From the NCBI GenBank assembly GCA_965228785.1, contig CBDDIF010000001.1, forward strand, positions 1,674,001 through 1,738,000: DNA of 64,000 nt, in the 5' to 3' direction. Source of the DNA: Hoeflea_A sp965228785 (GTDB taxonomy: Bacteria; Pseudomonadota; Alphaproteobacteria; Rhizobiales; Rhizobiaceae). A program made the translations under genes and the position numbers. Below are positions 1 through 7,976 of this stretch, piece by piece. Position 1 is the stretch's first letter, and every line of letters starts with the position of its first letter. The notes beneath the pieces were generated by a model that did not search any database, was not told the origin of the DNA, and worked only from the letters and a program-made list of their open reading frames with translations.

Positions 1-1
1 A

Positions 2-385
2 ATGCTTGCCGAGGCAGGAGCGGAAGTGACCGTTGTTGAAGCAACCGACGCGATCGCGCAGGATCTCGAATACATGGCCCAGCAAGTCCTCAATGCGCGG
101 CTGGGCCAATCAAACCAGATCAGCATTCGAACAAACACCAATGTCGAGCGGATATGCGATGGCGAGATTGTTCTGCAATCCGGCGGCAAGACCGAAACCA
201 TGAGCGGAATCGACCAGGTCGTGTTCGCAATCGAGCGAACAATGGACAAGAGCCTGGATGAGGCGCTGGTCGAGTCCAATGTCGCTGAAACGGTCAAGGA
301 GTATTATGTCGTTGGCGACTGTGTCTGGCCGCGCGAACCTTATGACAATGTCATGGAAGGGTATCAGGTATCGCGCCTGATTTAG
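2..385 (+). CDS. NADH:flavin oxidoreductase / 2,4-dienoyl-CoA reductase family, C-terminal part
   Basis: This is the 3' end of a gene that begins before the window. The visible 127 residues look like the NAD(P)H/FAD-binding region of the old-yellow-enzyme plus pyridine nucleotide-disulphide oxidoreductase fusions. It opens with the end of a nucleotide-binding beta-alpha-beta unit (GAEVTVVEA, residues 7-15). It ends with the FAD-binding YYVVGDC segment followed by the NVMEGYQVSRLI helix that closes this family. It probably reduces an unsaturated or ketone substrate with NAD(P)H in the cytoplasm. The N-terminal TIM barrel that would identify the substrate class is missing, so the exact reaction cannot be named. 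The next gene is convergent, so no operon partner is visible. Confidence 0.75.
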   Translation: MLAEAGAEVTVVEATDAIAQDLEYMAQQVLNARLGQSNQISIRTNTNVERICDGEIVLQSGGKTETMSGIDQVVFAIERTMDKSLDEALVESNVAETVKEYYVVGDCVWPREPYDNVMEGYQVSRLI

Positions 386-528
386 GCAGGTCCCAACGCA
401 TGACGCTGGGGAAATCTCAAGCTCTTTCGCCGGGTTCCTGTTTCTTCTGGGACAGCACTACTTGTCGGCCATCGATGGCTCAATCTCCGTCGAGTTGGAA
501 CGGCGCGCCACGCTAATCCTCTGGTCGC

Positions 529-1395
529 TCACCCCAATACGATCAGGGTCACGCCGACCATAACCAATACCGCCACGATGGCATGGTGCGGTCGAAGGAC
601 TTCGTGTCGAAAGATGAGCGCTCCGAGCAAAAGGGTCCACAGCGGCGATGTGGAGACCAGCGGTGCGGTGATGATGACATCGCCCAGATTGAGCGCCACT
701 TGCATGGACAGAATGCCCATGCCGACGCAGGCGCCGTTGAGTGCGAACCACCAATAGCCGCGTCGGGTGTGCGCTCCGGCCGGCGGTCGTCGGCGCATCG
801 CCAGCGACAGACCCGCAACCACGGTTGAGACAGTCGCCATGACCATTGTTGCGAAGAACGGGCTGGGAACCTCGATCATGCCGGCCTTGGCGACGGGCTG
901 AATGATTCCGCGGACGAAGGACGCACCTAGCGGCAGCAGGAGTGCCACCGCGGACCATGTTCGGTTCGGCCCCTTCGGTCCTGACGCAGAAATCAGCAGC
1001 GCTGCTATCATGATCGAGAGTCCCATGGCCACCTGAAGGCTCAGGCTTTCACCGAGCACCAGAACGGCTGGCACGACCGCAAAGACCGGTGCAAAGGAAC
1101 CGAAGGCGGATGTCATGTTGGGGCCGACCTTGACCACGGACAGGATTTGCAGCCGCTGGCTGGCCGCCGGGAACACCAGACCGCATAGCGCAAACAGGAG
1201 CGCGGCCTCAGTCAGCCACCATCGCCAGTCGATCATCAGCGGTGCGAGAACCCAGAACACGGCCGCCATCGTCGCGACGGAGACCAGCGTTCCCGTCTTG
1301 TCGTCCAGATGCGCCAGGCCCTTCTTTTGGACATGTGAGACCAGGCCGAACAGGGCGCCTGCGAGCAACGCGAAGAGGGCAGCGATCAGCATCAT
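529..1395 (-). CDS. EamA/DMT-family transporter
   Basis: The product is a 288-residue integral membrane protein made of hydrophobic segments in two halves, as in the drug/metabolite transporter (EamA) family of ten-helix exporters. Glycine- and proline-rich helix ends such as GPNMTSAFGSFAPVFA and the C-terminal TAPLVSTSPLWTLLLGALIF are typical. The reading frame stays open upstream to 1515. I chose the ATG at 1393-1395 because it begins directly with the first membrane helix and gives the family length; an ATG at 1390-1392 is equally possible. The 40-residue upstream extension is polar and unlike the family. The substrate cannot be told from sequence. It is convergent with the oxidoreductase and divergent from the DUF2277 gene. 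Confidence 0.8.
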   Translation of the reverse strand: MMLIAALFALLAGALFGLVSHVQKKGLAHLDDKTGTLVSVATMAAVFWVLAPLMIDWRWWLTEAALLFALCGLVFPAASQRLQILSVVKVGPNMTSAFGSFAPVFAVVPAVLVLGESLSLQVAMGLSIMIAALLISASGPKGPNRTWSAVALLLPLGASFVRGIIQPVAKAGMIEVPSPFFATMVMATVSTVVAGLSLAMRRRPPAGAHTRRGYWWFALNGACVGMGILSMQVALNLGDVIITAPLVSTSPLWTLLLGALIFRHEVLRPHHAIVAVLVMVGVTLIVLG

Positions 1396-1583
1396 CAGCG
1401 GCAAAGCCGCCTGTTTGCTGGTTGATCTGCCAATGATTGCATGAGTCGCCCCGTTTCTACGCGCTGTTGAGTAGCAGAACGCGATGCAGGCCGCGACCCT
1501 CTTGATCTGTTGCACAAACTTGCTGACCAGGCTGTATCGGCTTTGCTAAAGTTCGCTCACATTCCACCGAGGAGCACGGACCC

Positions 1584-1850
1584 ATGTGCCGTAACATCAA
1601 GACGCTGTTCAATTTCGATCCGCCTGCGACGGACGAGGAGGTGCGCGACGCGGCACTGCAATATGTGCGCAAGCTTTCCGGCACGCGCAAACCGTCTCGT
1701 CGCAACGAAGCCGCCTTCGACCGGGCTGTCGATCGGATTGCGGTCGCAACCCGCGAATTGATGGACACGCTGGAAACGGCGCAGCCGCCGCGCGATCGCG
1801 AAGTCGAAGCGGCCAAGGCCCGGGCGCGAGCGGCGGCGCGCTATGCATAG
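1584..1850 (+). CDS. DUF2277 family protein
   Basis: This small protein of 88 residues starts MCRNIKTLFNFDPPAT and continues with a helical region ending in an Arg/Ala/Glu-rich tail. That opening and the length match the DUF2277 family, whose function is unknown. It contains one conserved Cys at position 2 and a conserved Arg-Asn pair. It lies 27 bp before ligD on the same strand, so it may be the first gene of the end-joining operon. An ACCGAGGAGCACGG stretch upstream (about 1566-1579) provides a Shine-Dalgarno GAGGAG. The family call is firm; any role in DNA repair is inferred from position only. Confidence 0.8.
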   Translation: MCRNIKTLFNFDPPATDEEVRDAALQYVRKLSGTRKPSRRNEAAFDRAVDRIAVATRELMDTLETAQPPRDREVEAAKARARAAARYA

Positions 1851-1877
1851 GCACCGCACGACAACGGTAATGCGCTG

Positions 1878-4307
1878 ATGGCGAAGGCGCTTCGCGACTA
1901 CCGACGCAAACGGGATTTCTCCAAGACCAACGAGCCGGTCGGCATCGAAGGTATCGAGGACGGCAACCGGTTCGTCGTGCACAAGCACTCCGCGACCGCC
2001 GACCATTATGACCTGCGCCTGCAGGTCGGCGATGTGCTCAAATGCTGGGCGGTGCCCAAAGGGCCGTCGCTCGATCCCGACGTCAAGCATCTGGCGGTCG
2101 AAACCGAGGATCACCCAATCGACTATGCCGACTTCGAGGGCGTGATCCCGAAGGGTCAGTACGGCGCCGGGCCCATGATTGTCTGGGACGCCGGTACCTG
2201 GGCGCCGATGGACGATATCGAAACGAGTTTCAACAAGGGACAGTTCAAGTTCCGCCTCGTCGGTGAAAAGCTGCAGGGCGGATGGATGCTGGCGCGGCTC
2301 AAGCCCAGGCCCAAAGAACGTCAGCCCAACTGGCTTCTGTTCAAGGAATGGGATTTCGCCGCCGATCCGGAGGCGGACATTCTCGAAACCCGACCGGAGA
2401 GCGTCAAATCCGGCCGGGTCATCGAAGACTTTCTCATCAGCGACGAACCGAAGCCAATGCGGCCGCTCCGGCCCGGTGCCTTGAAAGGAGCGAGGAAAGC
2501 GCCTTTTCCGGATCGGATCGAGCCACAGCTTGCGAGCCGGGTCGAAGTGCCCTCAAGGGACGACAAATGGCTGCATGAGATCAAGTTTGACGGCTACCGG
2601 ACCATGGCCCACGTCCGCGACGGCGATGCGCGGCTGTTGACGCGGGCCGGGTTGGACTGGACCCACCGGTTCGGCGATCTCGGTCAGCATCTGTCAAAAC
2701 TGCCCTGCCGCGATGCCGTGATCGACGGCGAAATCGTCGTTCTGGACGAGAAGGGCGTCAGCCGTTTCGACATGCTGAAAACGGCCTTGTCGGAGGGCCC
2801 TGAAACGGCGCTGGTCTATTTCGCCTTCGATCTGCTCTACCTCAACGGTTGGGATCTGCGGAACGTCCCGCTCGACAAACGCAAGGACCATTTGCAGCGA
2901 CTTCTGCAGGGAGCCGCGGGCGAGCAGGCGGCCATACATTTCTCCGATCACGTGATCGGCAATGGCGATGCCTTTTTCGACAGGGCCTGTGAAATGGGGC
3001 TCGAAGGGGTCATCTCGAAACCGGTGTCATCAACCTATCAGTCCGGCCGGTCGAAAGTCTGGACCAAGGCCAAGGCACTGCTGACGGGCCATTTTCCGAT
3101 CGTCGGTTATACCACTTCGCATGCTGCGGAAGGACTGGCAGCGCTGGCGGCCGGAGAATGGACCGAAGAGGGGCTTGTCTATCGGGGCAAGATCGGCACC
3201 GGCTTCAATGCCAGGGAAGCCGGGATGTTGCTGACCAAACTGGAACAGCTCGAGGACCCCGAAGCGCGTCTTGAGGATATGCCGAAGGTCGTCGTTCCGG
3301 TGCGGCCGGCCCTCTCGGCCACGGTCTATTATACCGGACGGACAAAGACCGACGCACTTCGCCATGCCGTCTACAAGGGGCTGCGTGAGACCCAGTCGTC
3401 GACGACGGTATCGGCGCCACGCAAGAGGCTGGTCAGCGATGCCGACCTTGCGTCTGTCTGGGTCACCAATCCGTCGCGGCGGCTGTTCGGGAGGAACGGG
3501 CCAACCAAGCTGGAACTGGCCGTGTACTACGCCCAGGTGGGCGATTTCATGCTGCCGCACATCCTCAACCGCCCGGTGACGCTGGTGCGTTGCCCGACGG
3601 GCAAGCAGGAAGACTGCTTCTACCAGCGACACGCTTTCACCGGCATGCCGGATACGGTTTCGACATTCAGCCAGAAGAGCAAGGATGGCGAGGCCAAATC
3701 CTATCTCTATCTGGACAATGTCAAAGGCTACCTGGCGCTGGCGCAGTTCGGCGTCGTCGAGTTTCACAGTTGGGGCGCATTGCGCAAGCCGATCGACAAA
3801 CCCGACCGGATCATCTTCGACCTTGACCCCGGTGAGGGGGTTGCCTGGCGGGAGATTGTCGAGGCGGCGGTGCAGGTGCGCGAGTTGCTGACCGGCTTCG
3901 ACCTCGTGCCCTTCGTCAAGACATCGGGTGGCAAGGGCGTTCATGTCGTGGTGCCCATCGAGCCGAAAAAAACCTGGAAGACAGTACATGCGATGACCGG
4001 CAAGATCGCCGAGGCGATTGCGGCCACGGCGCCCGACGTCTTCATCACGACGATGAGCAAGAAACAGCGCGGCGGGCGCATTTTCATCGACTTCCACCGC
4101 AACTATCAGGGGGCAACGGCGGTCGCGCCGTATTCGCTCAGAGCAAGACCTGGTTTACCAGTTTCAACGCCTTTGCACTGGGATGACCTGGAATCGGTCG
4201 ACGCTCCGCAGGAATTCAACTATTCTAGTGTGCCGGGACTGCTGGAAGGGACGGGTGACGCCTGGGCGGAGATCGACCAGGCGGCGAAGCCGTTGCCGAC
4301 GCTCTAG
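1878..4307 (+). CDS. ligD: ATP-dependent multifunctional DNA ligase LigD
   Basis: LigD carries out the end processing, gap filling and sealing steps of bacterial non-homologous end joining together with Ku. The 809 residues contain all three known modules. First is an N-terminal 3'-phosphoesterase (about 20-200) with the metal-binding His37, His43 and Asp45 in HYDLR. Second is an ATP-dependent ligase domain (about 215-520) with the nucleotidyl-accepting Lys236 in KFDG. Third is a C-terminal primase-polymerase (about 540-800) with the FDLDPGEG metal motif near residue 645 and the SGGKGVHVVVP motif after it. The order phosphoesterase-ligase-polymerase is the one found in Pseudomonas and rhizobia, unlike the mycobacterial order. 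Ku follows 36 bp downstream, which confirms the pathway. No truncation is visible. Confidence 0.96.
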   Translation: MAKALRDYRRKRDFSKTNEPVGIEGIEDGNRFVVHKHSATADHYDLRLQVGDVLKCWAVPKGPSLDPDVKHLAVETEDHPIDYADFEGVIPKGQYGAGPMIVWDAGTWAPMDDIETSFNKGQFKFRLVGEKLQGGWMLARLKPRPKERQPNWLLFKEWDFAADPEADILETRPESVKSGRVIEDFLISDEPKPMRPLRPGALKGARKAPFPDRIEPQLASRVEVPSRDDKWLHEIKFDGYRTMAHVRDGDARLLTRAGLDWTHRFGDLGQHLSKLPCRDAVIDGEIVVLDEKGVSRFDMLKTALSEGPETALVYFAFDLLYLNGWDLRNVPLDKRKDHLQRLLQGAAGEQAAIHFSDHVIGNGDAFFDRACEMGLEGVISKPVSSTYQSGRSKVWTKAKALLTGHFPIVGYTTSHAAEGLAALAAGEWTEEGLVYRGKIGTGFNAREAGMLLTKLEQLEDPEARLEDMPKVVVPVRPALSATVYYTGRTKTDALRHAVYKGLRETQSSTTVSAPRKRLVSDADLASVWVTNPSRRLFGRNGPTKLELAVYYAQVGDFMLPHILNRPVTLVRCPTGKQEDCFYQRHAFTGMPDTVSTFSQKSKDGEAKSYLYLDNVKGYLALAQFGVVEFHSWGALRKPIDKPDRIIFDLDPGEGVAWREIVEAAVQVRELLTGFDLVPFVKTSGGKGVHVVVPIEPKKTWKTVHAMTGKIAEAIAATAPDVFITTMSKKQRGGRIFIDFHRNYQGATAVAPYSLRARPGLPVSTPLHWDDLESVDAPQEFNYSSVPGLLEGTGDAWAEIDQAAKPLPTL

Positions 4308-4343
4308 CAGCCTCATTTGTGCTGCGTAATTCGGGGGAATGTC

Positions 4344-5186
4344 ATGGCGCCGCGTGCAAGTTGGAAGGGTTATCTCAAACTCAGCCTGGTTAGCTGCCCA
4401 GTGCGGCTCTATCCGGCCACGAGTTCGAAGGACCGCATCACCTTCAATCAGCTCCACAAGGACACTCACAACCGGATCAACATGAAACCGGTCGACCCGG
4501 AACTGGGTCTTGTCGAACGCTCCGACTTGGTCAAGGGCTACCAGTATGAGGACAAGAAATATGTCATCATCGAGCCGGAAGACCTCGAGGCGGTGAAAAT
4601 CGAATCGAACCATACGATGAACATCGAAGCCTTTGTCGACGAAGGTTCGGTCGACGAGATCTATCACGACATGCCCTACTATCTGGCGCCGGACGGGGCC
4701 ATGGCGGAAGAGACCTTTACCGTGCTGCGTGAAGCGCTGCGAAAGACGCGCAAGGTGGCGATCGCGCGACTGGTGCTGTCGAGCCGCGAGCGGGTGATCA
4801 CCATCGGTGCGCATGAAAATGGCATGTTCGTCTGCACGCTGCGAAATCCCAGCGAGGTTCGCGGAACGGCCGAATATTTCTCCAGCATCCCGGATGCCAA
4901 GCCGGAGAAGGAAATGCTGGATCTGGCCGAAAAGCTGATCGCGCAGAAGGCTACCGAGTTCGATCCCGCCGACTATCAGGATCGCTACGAAACGGCGCTG
5001 ATGCAGATGATCAAAGACAAGCTCAAAGGGAACAAGCCGGTGATTGCCGCGGCGCCGGAGCGCGGCAACGTGGTCAATCTGATGGATGCCTTGAAAGCCA
5101 GCCTGACGGAAGCCAAGCCGGCGGCCAAGAGCAAGTCCAAGGCACCGGCCCGCGGCGCCTCCAAACCGAAGCGGAAAACCGGTTAG
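4344..5186 (+). CDS. ku: NHEJ protein Ku
   Basis: Bacterial Ku forms a homodimeric ring on broken double-stranded DNA ends and recruits LigD. The 280-residue product begins MAPRASWKGYLKLSLVSCPV, a typical Ku core start, and carries the conserved NQLHKDTHNRI and LVKGYQYEDKKYV segments. The last 30 residues are a Lys/Ala/Arg-rich tail, a common DNA-binding extension in this family. I chose the ATG at 4344 because GGGGGA at 4333-4338 gives a well-placed ribosome site; the frame is open from 4317 but nine extra residues there are unlike Ku. It sits between ligD and the BRCT/TPR gene on the same strand. Confidence 0.96.
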   Translation: MAPRASWKGYLKLSLVSCPVRLYPATSSKDRITFNQLHKDTHNRINMKPVDPELGLVERSDLVKGYQYEDKKYVIIEPEDLEAVKIESNHTMNIEAFVDEGSVDEIYHDMPYYLAPDGAMAEETFTVLREALRKTRKVAIARLVLSSRERVITIGAHENGMFVCTLRNPSEVRGTAEYFSSIPDAKPEKEMLDLAEKLIAQKATEFDPADYQDRYETALMQMIKDKLKGNKPVIAAAPERGNVVNLMDALKASLTEAKPAAKSKSKAPARGASKPKRKTG

Positions 5187-5207
5187 ACCAGAGGGCGGAA
5201 GGGCGCC

Positions 5208-6296
5208 GTGTCGAAGCTCGCCGGCAGAAAAATCGGATTGATCGGTGCACTGGCGGCGTTTCCGCGTCGGCTGGCCGCTCGAGAAGTGGAACGACAGGGC
5301 GGCCGATTGCGTCGTGGTGTCAGTGGCAAGACCGATCTGGTGGTTTTCGGACGTCGCCTGCTTGAACGCTATGATGAGGCCGAGATCGAAAAGCGGATCT
5401 CGGAAGCACGCAGCCTCGGAATAAACCTCTTGAGCGAAAACGGTCTGCTGCGTCTGCTCGGCACCATCGAGGAGACCGAGGAGGGCACGCTGTCGGCATA
5501 TACGCTCAGCCAGCAATCCGGTTTGTCACAGGACGATATCGAGAAATTCTCGCTCTTTGATGCCTTCGTTCGGGATCGCGAACCCTTCGCGTTTCGCGAT
5601 CGCATTCTGGCAGGAAAATATGCCGAATTGCGCCGCGAGGGCGTCGGCTGGAAGACCATCGCCCAATCGATCCACCGCTCGACCGATCCGCAAGGGCTGA
5701 CGTCCGTATCGATGCAGCCGGATGGCCATGATGCGGTCTATGCCCGGATCGGCGACAGCCTGGCCGAATTGAGTGGTCAGTTCGTCATGCCGGTGGCCCA
5801 TCCGGACAAGCACGACCAGGAAAGCCTGTTCAGCCAGGCCGAGGCATTGGAGGCCGAAGGCCATTTCGAGGAGGCCGTCCGGGCTTATGAGCGCTATCTG
5901 GGACTGGACCCTAGTGATGCCATGGCAGCCTTCAACCGTGCCAACTGCCTCAAGGCCGGAGGCCGGCGTGGCGAAGCCCTCAACGCCTACTTGCAAACCG
6001 TCAAGCTCGATCCTGATTTCGCCGAGGCCTGGTTCAATCACGCCGGCATGAAGAAAGAGGGTGGAGATATCGATGCGGCGCGACGCAGCCTGAAACGGGC
6101 GCTTGTGGTCGATGACGCGTATACCGACGCAATCTACAATCTTGCCGCACTGGAATTCGACGCCGGCGACCTGCCCGAGGCGCGACGACACTGGGTGCGC
6201 TATCTGGAGCTTGACGATAACTCCGACTGGGCCGCAAGAGCGCGCCGCGGCATCCAGTTCATTGACCGTCAGGCGACGCAGCAGCGGACCGGCTAA
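5208..6296 (+). CDS. BRCT - MerR-like HTH - TPR protein, candidate NHEJ accessory factor
   Basis: This 362-residue soluble protein has no enzyme motif that I recognise. Residues about 1-85 look like a BRCT domain (LAGRKIGLIGAL at the start, a hydrophobic TDLVVFG strand, and a closing LLSENGLLRLLG helix). Residues about 95-165 resemble a MerR-type helix-turn-helix (YTLSQQSGLS, then EGVGWKTIAQSI). Residues about 205-350 form at least three TPR-like repeats (AFNRANCLKAG, AWFNHAGMKKEG, AIYNLAALEFDAG). The start is a GTG with GAGGGCGGAAGGG just upstream. The gene lies 21 bp after ku and abuts the next gene. BRCT modules commonly recognise phosphopeptides or DNA ends and TPRs bind partner proteins, so a scaffold role in end joining is a reasonable inference, not a demonstrated fact. 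Confidence 0.75.
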   Translation: MSKLAGRKIGLIGALAAFPRRLAAREVERQGGRLRRGVSGKTDLVVFGRRLLERYDEAEIEKRISEARSLGINLLSENGLLRLLGTIEETEEGTLSAYTLSQQSGLSQDDIEKFSLFDAFVRDREPFAFRDRILAGKYAELRREGVGWKTIAQSIHRSTDPQGLTSVSMQPDGHDAVYARIGDSLAELSGQFVMPVAHPDKHDQESLFSQAEALEAEGHFEEAVRAYERYLGLDPSDAMAAFNRANCLKAGGRRGEALNAYLQTVKLDPDFAEAWFNHAGMKKEGGDIDAARRSLKRALVVDDAYTDAIYNLAALEFDAGDLPEARRHWVRYLELDDNSDWAARARRGIQFIDRQATQQRTG

Positions 6297-6941
6297 ATGG
6301 ATTTCCTCTCCAGCGGGCCGGAAGACGCCGATACCACCATCCTGCTTGCCCACGGGGCCGGTGCGCCGATGGATTCAGCCGGCATGAACACCATCGCCGA
6401 TGCGTTGACCGGCGCCGGCTTTCGGGTTGTCCGTTTCGAGTTCGGCTACATGGCTGCCCGGCGCGACGGATCGAGCCGCAAACCGCCGCCGCGCGCCGAC
6501 CGGCTGATCCCGGAATACGAAGCGGCAGTGTCGGCATTGGCAGCAAACGGTCCTCTGATCATCGGCGGCAAGTCCATGGGCGGCCGCGTGGCCAGCATGA
6601 TCGCGGACGAACTTTTCGGCATGGATCGCATCATTGGGCTGCTTTGCCTTGGCTACCCGTTCCATCCGCCCACCAAGCCCGATCAACTGCGCACCGCCCA
6701 TCTGGAGACACTGCGCACGCCAACGCTCATCTGCCAGGGCACCCGCGATCCGTTCGGGACGCGGGAGGAGGTGCCGGGATACGCTCTGTCAGACAGCATT
6801 CGGGTCGAATGGTTCGAGGACGGCGACCACGATCTGAGGCCACGCAAGACAATATCCGGGTTCTCGATGGCCGATCACATGGGAACGATGGGCGCGACGG
6901 TTCGAACCTGGGCGAGCGGGCTGCGGTCGAACAATCCGTAG
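6297..6941 (+). CDS. KANL3/Tex30-type alpha/beta hydrolase
   Basis: The 214-residue product has the small alpha/beta-hydrolase layout of the KANL3/Tex30 family. It shows an N-terminal LLAHGAGAPMDS oxyanion loop, a nucleophile elbow GKSMGGR (Ser in GxSxG form, near residue 87), a strand LICQGTRDPFG carrying the likely acid, and GDHDL supplying the catalytic His near residue 181. Members are found in bacteria and animals and their substrates are poorly known. Its ATG follows the TAA of the BRCT/TPR gene with no spacer, so the two are almost certainly translated from one message. It is probably the last gene of the ligD operon. Confidence 0.8.
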   Translation: MDFLSSGPEDADTTILLAHGAGAPMDSAGMNTIADALTGAGFRVVRFEFGYMAARRDGSSRKPPPRADRLIPEYEAAVSALAANGPLIIGGKSMGGRVASMIADELFGMDRIIGLLCLGYPFHPPTKPDQLRTAHLETLRTPTLICQGTRDPFGTREEVPGYALSDSIRVEWFEDGDHDLRPRKTISGFSMADHMGTMGATVRTWASGLRSNNP

Positions 6942-7036
6942 TCGCCAACACTGACATTCTCGCAAATACTAGCGTGCCACTAGGTGCATGTGCCGTGGGC
7001 AATTGGGTGCGGCCAATCAAAAGGGCAAAGACAAAG

Positions 7037-7945
7037 GTGCAGTATCCGGAGCTGAAAGGCATTGTCACCGTCTTGAATACGCCATTCACGGACGACGATC
7101 ACGTCGACTTTGAGGCGTTGAAGATGCACACGCGGCTGGCGATCGACGAAGGCGTTTGTGGATTTCTCGTCCCCGCCAATGCCGGGGAGGTTCAATCCCT
7201 CCGCGGCACGGAGCGATCAGACATGGTGGCCGCCGTGTTTGAAGCCGCCGACGGACAAGCGACAGTCATAGGTGGAGCCTCGGCCGACACTCATGCAGAG
7301 CGATGTGCCAATGCCGAGAAGCTTGCGGCGTTGGGCAGCGACGTCGTTCTGGTCAGCCAACCGTTTGAATCCACGGATCATTACATTGCTGAGCTCAAGG
7401 ACATCGCCAGTGCATCGGGAAAACCCCTGATGGTGCAGGACTGGGACGCCAACGGTTCGGGTGTTCCGGTGGCTGCATTGATCGAAGCCTACGAGGACGT
7501 GGATGCGTTCAAGTACTTGAAGGTCGAGACGCTGGATTCCGGACCCAAGTACACGGCTCTCAAGAGGGAGACACAGGGTAGGATGCATGTTTCCGGCGGT
7601 TGGGCAGTGATGCAACTGATTGAAGCGCTGGATCGCGGAATCGATGCGTTCATGCCAACGTCACTGCACCGAATATATATGAGCGTGTATCGGCTTTACA
7701 TGAACGGCGACCGAGATGGTGCCACGAAGCTGTTTCGGGAAGCCTTACCGATTTTGGCGTTCTCCAATCAGCACCTGGAGCACTCGGTCCATTTCTTCAA
7801 AAGAATGCTTTGGAAGCAGGGCATCTATCCGACGCCAAGGTTGCGCCACCCGACGCATGTGTTTGACGACAAGCATGTCGCCGTCGCGGACGAGCTGATC
7901 GAACTCGCATTTGCTCTTGAGCGAAGACTGGAAAACGTGCGCTGA
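7037..7945 (+). CDS. Dihydrodipicolinate synthase (DHDPS/NAL) family protein
   Basis: The 302-residue product is a TIM-barrel class I aldolase-like protein. It shows the N-terminal GIVTVLNTPFTDD strand, the VPANAGEVQSL loop that corresponds to the GTTGE region, and FKYLKVE carrying the probable Schiff-base lysine. The canonical YN(V)PGRTG segment with the catalytic tyrosine is replaced by VQDWDANGSGVP, so it is unlikely to be true DapA. Pyruvate- or keto-acid-dependent aldolase or dehydratase activity is inferred from the family only. No ATG is available near the domain start; the GTG at 7037 fits the family, preceded by GGGCAAAG. The frame is open further upstream but overlaps the hydrolase gene out of frame. 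Confidence 0.8.
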   Translation: MQYPELKGIVTVLNTPFTDDDHVDFEALKMHTRLAIDEGVCGFLVPANAGEVQSLRGTERSDMVAAVFEAADGQATVIGGASADTHAERCANAEKLAALGSDVVLVSQPFESTDHYIAELKDIASASGKPLMVQDWDANGSGVPVAALIEAYEDVDAFKYLKVETLDSGPKYTALKRETQGRMHVSGGWAVMQLIEALDRGIDAFMPTSLHRIYMSVYRLYMNGDRDGATKLFREALPILAFSNQHLEHSVHFFKRMLWKQGIYPTPRLRHPTHVFDDKHVAVADELIELAFALERRLENVR

Positions 7946-7976
7946 CGCCAATTGTGTCTCGGCTAACGGTCTTTGC

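Noticed and set aside
3030..4097. 355-residue open frame on the minus strand inside ligD
   Set aside because: It lies fully opposite the polymerase domain of ligD and has no domain features.
4164..5516. 450-residue open frame on the minus strand antisense to ligD end, ku and the BRCT gene
   Set aside because: It is opposite well-supported NHEJ genes, is His/Arg/Gln-rich and shows no recognisable domain; it is a high-GC shadow frame.
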